Source: Paracoccaceae bacterium
GTDB lineage: Bacteria > Pseudomonadota > Alphaproteobacteria > Rhodobacterales > Rhodobacteraceae
NCBI GenBank assembly: GCA_026706985.1
Contig: JAPOXR010000014.1
Coordinates: 1 to 64,000, forward strand
DNA length: 64,000 bases
Direction of reading: 5' to 3'
Shown here one piece after another: positions 60,573 to 64,000 of this stretch. The first letter of the stretch is position 1. The number at the start of each line of letters is the position of its first letter. The position numbers were made by a program, and so were the translations under genes. The notes under the pieces were generated by a model. It saw only the letters and a program-made list of their open reading frames with translations. It did no database searches and was not told the origin of the DNA.

Positions 60573-62930
60573 TCAGGGGGATGGGTCGAGATCAGAATCG
60601 TTCGCTGGCCTGATTTCTCCTGTCGGCGATGCTGTGTATGCGGGAGAATCCTCAACCCTTCCCTCGATTTCGTTGATATGACGGGTCACACCCCAACTCT
60701 TGAGATGGTCTTGGGCCCGGGGAAGGTCGACCTGATGAAAGCTCAGCGGCAACAGGACCATAACCTCCGGCGTGGGGATATATTCGCAGTCCGGAAACGC
60801 ATGCCGCAGCGTTAGCAGGGGTTCCGCGCTGTTTTCCGGCTGCCAGACGGCAAAGTGATGCCAGCGTCGTGCCAGGTTTTCCTCCGGTGGAACGTGGGTG
60901 TCTCTGGCGACCACGAAGACAAGGGAACGGTCCGGGGCATAGGCGGAATTGCGGGCGAATTCCGGGTTCTCCCGCGGCGCGAAATAGTTGCCGTCAGCCT
61001 CCATCTGCCAGACAGCTTGCATGGCCCGGAACTGGCGTTTTTCCGCTTCCGTGCTCCTTTCCGCCGCAGCCGCGACAGCCTTGTCGGGAGGGACGGGTAT
61101 GGTGATGGAGTCGATCCCGGCAGTGGCGGCCTCAACTTCCTCGCTGATCGCGGCGATCCGCTCCCTGAGAGCGCGTTTGCGGCGGAAGGCCAGAAATCCG
61201 GCTTCATGCAATCCCGCCTCTGTATCGGCCAGACGCATTTCCGCGTCGTGCCGCGTTGCTTCGAGCCGCTGCCGTTGTTGCCTGAGAGACCTGACTTCCC
61301 TGTTATGCGCGGCAAAACACTCCCGCGCGTGCAGGATTTCCTGGTCTGCCAAGCTTGTCGTCGGCGTCCCCGCCGGTCTTGGATCGGGGTTGATTCCCAG
61401 TGAACGGGCCATGTCGATGATGTCGATGTATTCGTAACCGCTGCCGGCATACCGGTCCCGGACCTCCGGCGGGAAACGGGGCGAGATCAACAGGCGTTTG
61501 TGCGGTAGGCCGCATAACCGCTTTCCCCGCTCGTTCTCCCTGACGGCATCCATGAAGCCGTTCCACTGCTCGTCCAGTTTCGCGGGGACGTGATTCTCAG
61601 GATTGCGCTTGCAGCCACCGGTTATCACAGCGGCCGCACCGGATATCTCGCGCTCGGCGAGGATGTCGATATCGGCAAGTCCAGGCATCCATGCGCCGCA
61701 CTTGCTCGACGTGACGCCTTCCATCTCCTGCAGCCAGGCCGCGGCCATGCGTTCGAACGCATCTCCCTCGAGAGTCTCGAGTCGATTCACCCTGTCAGCC
61801 TCTGATAATTCAGCCAGAACAGTTAGCTGGAAGCGGGCCGGGTTGTCACAGATCCGCCAGCGGGGTTCCGCGCCGATAAAAGGTTCCGAGAACTCGACGA
61901 GATTCAGATGCCATCGGAGCATGTCCAGCGATTTTTTCACCTGCGATCTTTCCATTCCGAGATCCCGGCTGATCTTCGCGGTGGTGAAACCTCTCTTCGT
62001 TGTGGCGATGTGTTCAAACACTGCCAGGTTTTCCTTTGAAAGTTCAATATTGGCGGCATTGTCCCAGCGGTCCAGGGGCTGCCCCTCCAGTGCTGCCTCT
62101 CTTCCGGCGATGAACGCACGCCGCCATTCGCTGTCGCTGCGCCAGTCCTCGAGGTTGGCGGCGGGGTCCACTTTGATGAAATCCTCCCACGCACCCGGCA
62201 TGCCGCCAAGGGCTGTGTGCATGGAGAGGAACCGTTCCGGGTATCGCAGCAACCCCTGGTCGGCCGCCATTTCAAGAACGGTGGAGAGCGTCCACTGTTT
62301 CAGAAGGACGTTGCTGCTGATCCGGCCATAAAGGGGGCGCTTGGAACTGAACATCTCATACAACTGCTGCTGGTGTGAGCCGGTGAGAATAAGCGTGCCG
62401 AACTGGCCGTCAGCCGGAATCGGATGTCCCCTGACCTTGTGATTATCAATGGCATGCTTAACCGAATATTCGATTTCGGTGTTCTGCGCATACTGGAACT
62501 CATCAAGAACCACCACCGCACCATTTTCCATCAATGACAGCAGCAGGGTCTCCAACCGCATCACCCTGTCTGTGAGTGTGCTCAACAACTCAGCATCATA
62601 AGGGATTCCGGCATTCGCGGCGGCTTCAGTCAGGGAGTTGTATGCGGCATCAAACGTGTTATCCGGCCCCCCACGAAGGTTGATCATGATCACCGGGGCG
62701 TAGTCCCCGCGCCGGGCAAACAGTTCCTTGAGCAGTCGGCTTTTGCCAATCCGCCGTCTGCCGGCGATGCGAACAGGATAAAAGGGTGGCCTGTTTATTA
62801 TCTCGTTTAGCTTTGCCAACTCCTTGCTGCGTCCGCGGAACGGCCAATCGTCATCAGAAATGTTTATGACCACCAACCTTGTCTCCTGAATCTGGCTGGC
62901 AACACTAGGCAGTTGTCTCATATGCTTCAA
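60573..62930 (-). CDS. AAA+ ATPase with DUF234-like nuclease-fold region and long C-terminal extension
   Basis: 785 residues. An archaeal-type (MNS-like) ATPase domain has WPFRGRSKELAKLNEII, Walker A GRRRIGKS at 57-64, Walker B VVVLDEFQ at about 139-146 and LILTGSHQQQLYEMF at about 180-194. A winged-helix region follows at about 315-350. Residues about 390-445 resemble the DUF234 PD-(D/E)XK fold: AFERMAAAWL, LADIDILAE and GGCKRN. The usual ECK is GCK, so the acidic residue of the nuclease motif is missing. After that come a coiled coil (about 525-600) and an unrecognised ~180-residue domain. Function unknown; relatives occur in defence or mobile loci. Confidence 0.75.
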   Translation of the reverse strand: MKHMRQLPSVASQIQETRLVVINISDDDWPFRGRSKELAKLNEIINRPPFYPVRIAGRRRIGKSRLLKELFARRGDYAPVIMINLRGGPDNTFDAAYNSLTEAAANAGIPYDAELLSTLTDRVMRLETLLLSLMENGAVVVLDEFQYAQNTEIEYSVKHAIDNHKVRGHPIPADGQFGTLILTGSHQQQLYEMFSSKRPLYGRISSNVLLKQWTLSTVLEMAADQGLLRYPERFLSMHTALGGMPGAWEDFIKVDPAANLEDWRSDSEWRRAFIAGREAALEGQPLDRWDNAANIELSKENLAVFEHIATTKRGFTTAKISRDLGMERSQVKKSLDMLRWHLNLVEFSEPFIGAEPRWRICDNPARFQLTVLAELSEADRVNRLETLEGDAFERMAAAWLQEMEGVTSSKCGAWMPGLADIDILAEREISGAAAVITGGCKRNPENHVPAKLDEQWNGFMDAVRENERGKRLCGLPHKRLLISPRFPPEVRDRYAGSGYEYIDIIDMARSLGINPDPRPAGTPTTSLADQEILHARECFAAHNREVRSLRQQRQRLEATRHDAEMRLADTEAGLHEAGFLAFRRKRALRERIAAISEEVEAATAGIDSITIPVPPDKAVAAAAERSTEAEKRQFRAMQAVWQMEADGNYFAPRENPEFARNSAYAPDRSLVFVVARDTHVPPEENLARRWHHFAVWQPENSAEPLLTLRHAFPDCEYIPTPEVMVLLPLSFHQVDLPRAQDHLKSWGVTRHINEIEGRVEDSPAYTASPTGEIRPANDSDLDPSP

Positions 62931-63192
62931 CCCGCCAGCGATCCGGCTCCCAAAGCGGCAATTCTGGTAACCGGTTATATCTGGGGAAATGTTTAGCGGA
63001 TTTGATAACCCTTCATGTTTATCAGAGGATCACTATTGGCTTCCCCCAGCCAATGAACATCCTTGACCGAAGGGAGGTTCTAATCGATTTTCCTCATCAT
63101 GAACGGTGAGTCGGACATCGCCCCAGTGCCGAATATCAGGGAATGCCGCATGCAGAATTAGGTCCGGAGAACCCTCAACGAAAGACGTTACG
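62931..63192. other. Gap between the ATPase and ankyrin genes
   Basis: About 260 bp between divergently transcribed genes. It is comparatively AT-rich (ATATCTGGGGAAATGTTTAG, TGATAACCC) and presumably holds both promoters. No RNA gene or repeat was recognised. Confidence 0.4.
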
Positions 63193-63693
63193 ATGCGAGA
63201 TGAATGGAACACACCGACATTCATGAAGACCGCTTCGGCGAATGATGTTTGCCAGTTTTTGGCGACCGGAGCCGATGTGAACATGCGAGATGGCGAAGAA
63301 GGCTGGACCCCACTGCACTGGGCAGCTGAATACAGCAAGTTACCCGGGCCGGCGAAGGCTTTGATCAAAGCCGGTGCGGACGTGAATGCGCAGGATGATG
63401 ACGGGTGGACCCCGTTGCGCCATGCAGCAGCGCTCCGGCAAAATGGAATCGAAATCGTGGCACTGCTTCTGAAAGCCGGTGCTGATCCCAATGCAAGGGA
63501 TCACTGCGGCTTGACCGTGCCGCACACAGTGGCACTGTGGAATGGGCCCCCCGGAGTGATATCGGCCCTTATTGAGGCCGGGGCCGATCCGACGAGCCGA
63601 ATGAAGGACGGGAACACCCCCTGCGATTTGATTGAGACAAACAGCCCGCTACACGGTACGGAAATACATCGTACGCTTGCCAAATGCCGGTGA
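63193..63693 (+). CDS. Ankyrin-repeat protein
   Basis: 166 residues from the ATG at 63193. Four tandem ankyrin units can be read: FLATGADVNMRDGEEGWTPL, LIKAGADVNAQDDDGWTPLRHAA, LLKAGADPNARDHCGLTVPH and LIEAGADPTSRMKDGNTPCDL. No signal peptide or enzymatic domain is present. Such proteins mediate protein-protein contacts and are often expanded in host-associated bacteria. Its 3' end overlaps the AAA fragment's reading frame on the other strand. Confidence 0.88.
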   Translation: MRDEWNTPTFMKTASANDVCQFLATGADVNMRDGEEGWTPLHWAAEYSKLPGPAKALIKAGADVNAQDDDGWTPLRHAAALRQNGIEIVALLLKAGADPNARDHCGLTVPHTVALWNGPPGVISALIEAGADPTSRMKDGNTPCDLIETNSPLHGTEIHRTLAKCR

Positions 63694-63916
63694 GGAGGAA
63701 GCCGCCGGGGGCGGTAATTCTCATAGCTGAATTTTTGATCGCGAGCAGCAATTCAGGCACGCGCTGAACCTCGTCGATGACAGCCCAGTTCAAATCCCGT
63801 ATGAAATTGATTGGATCGTACCGGGCGGCATCAAGCACTGCCAGGTGGTCGAGCATGATATAGGTTCTGTCGGCTTTCAACATCCGCTTGAACATCCCTT
63901 CTCCAAGTTCGGACAA
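63694..63916 (-). pseudogene. AAA_14/DUF4143-type ATPase fragment
   Basis: The frame reads RTYIMLDHLAVLDAARYDPI, then WAVIDEVQRVPELLLAIKNS and PGGFLLTG, the Walker B and sensor region of AAA_14 ATPases that carry a DUF4143 domain. The preceding P-loop segment is replaced by unrelated sequence and everything after FLLTG is lost where the ankyrin gene begins. It is a short internal fragment of a once longer gene. Confidence 0.65.
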
Positions 63917-64000
63917 TTGGAACTTTCTATATCGGCTGATTGGAAGGGAGAATTAGCGGACAGCTTTCCATTGCGCTCGAACCTGCAATGTCGGGTGTCA

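Noticed and set aside
1-64000. CRISPR arrays
   Set aside because: I saw no regularly spaced identical repeats or cas genes anywhere in the window.

Overview
The window looks like a chromosomal segment of a moderately GC-rich alphaproteobacterium. The strongest evidence is gene order: ubiB-ubiE diverging from mutM, enoyl-CoA hydratase, rpsT, dnaA, dnaN and recF is a block familiar from this class. leuC-leuD, leuB and asd, a phasin, IalB, DUF2794 and HspQ fit the same picture. Taurine uptake, several toxin-antitoxin modules, an ankyrin protein and many broken genes would suit a marine or host-associated lifestyle, but that is inference.

Layout. 0-1.5 kb: a broken DUF6036 gene, tRNA-Thr(CGT) and a RelBE-type module. 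1.7-10.8 kb: ubiquinone genes and the dnaA region, with an AT-rich rpsT-dnaA gap. 10.8-12.8 kb: a COG4091-type oxidoreductase and a phasin preceded by two PhaR-like palindromes. 12.8-14.9 kb: a CoiA-like gene broken by an amber codon, HigBA and an IS3-type transposase relic. 14.9-19.5 kb: mtgA, GST, queG, an SDR protein and a DegT aminotransferase. 19.5-22.8 kb: a taurine-type ABC operon whose permease carries an embedded cadherin-like domain. 22.9-26.9 kb: envelope genes (two L,D-transpeptidases, a CAP lipoprotein, IalB) and rlmN. 27.2-29.3 kb: leuCD.

29.3-43.4 kb is an accessory block between leuD and leuB: a BCCT transporter with an internal stop, a serine-recombinase relic, a sugar ABC operon, a TRAP operon, a HipA relic, a D-amino-acid dehydrogenase/racemase pair and an HMCES-type protein. 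44.6-50.4 kb is a second block between leuB and asd: two broken genes, VapBC, an HsdS fragment, a second IS3 relic, tRNA-Pro(CGG) and small metabolic genes. 50.4-56.2 kb is housekeeping (asd, M17 peptidase, NlpC/P60, DUF2794, GGT, HspQ). 56.2-64 kb is again accessory: an intact ISAs1-family element with 17-bp inverted repeats and a 9-bp target duplication, phage-like scraps, an orphan response regulator, exonuclease III, a heavily decayed gene, a large ATPase/DUF234-like protein, an ankyrin protein and an ATPase fragment.

Three themes recur. Each of the three solute-binding-protein genes is followed by a perfect hairpin before its membrane-subunit genes. Several accessory genes are interrupted by a single in-frame stop, while core genes end normally on TGA, so decay or assembly error is likelier than recoding. 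Toxin-antitoxin and transposase relics cluster at the accessory boundaries.
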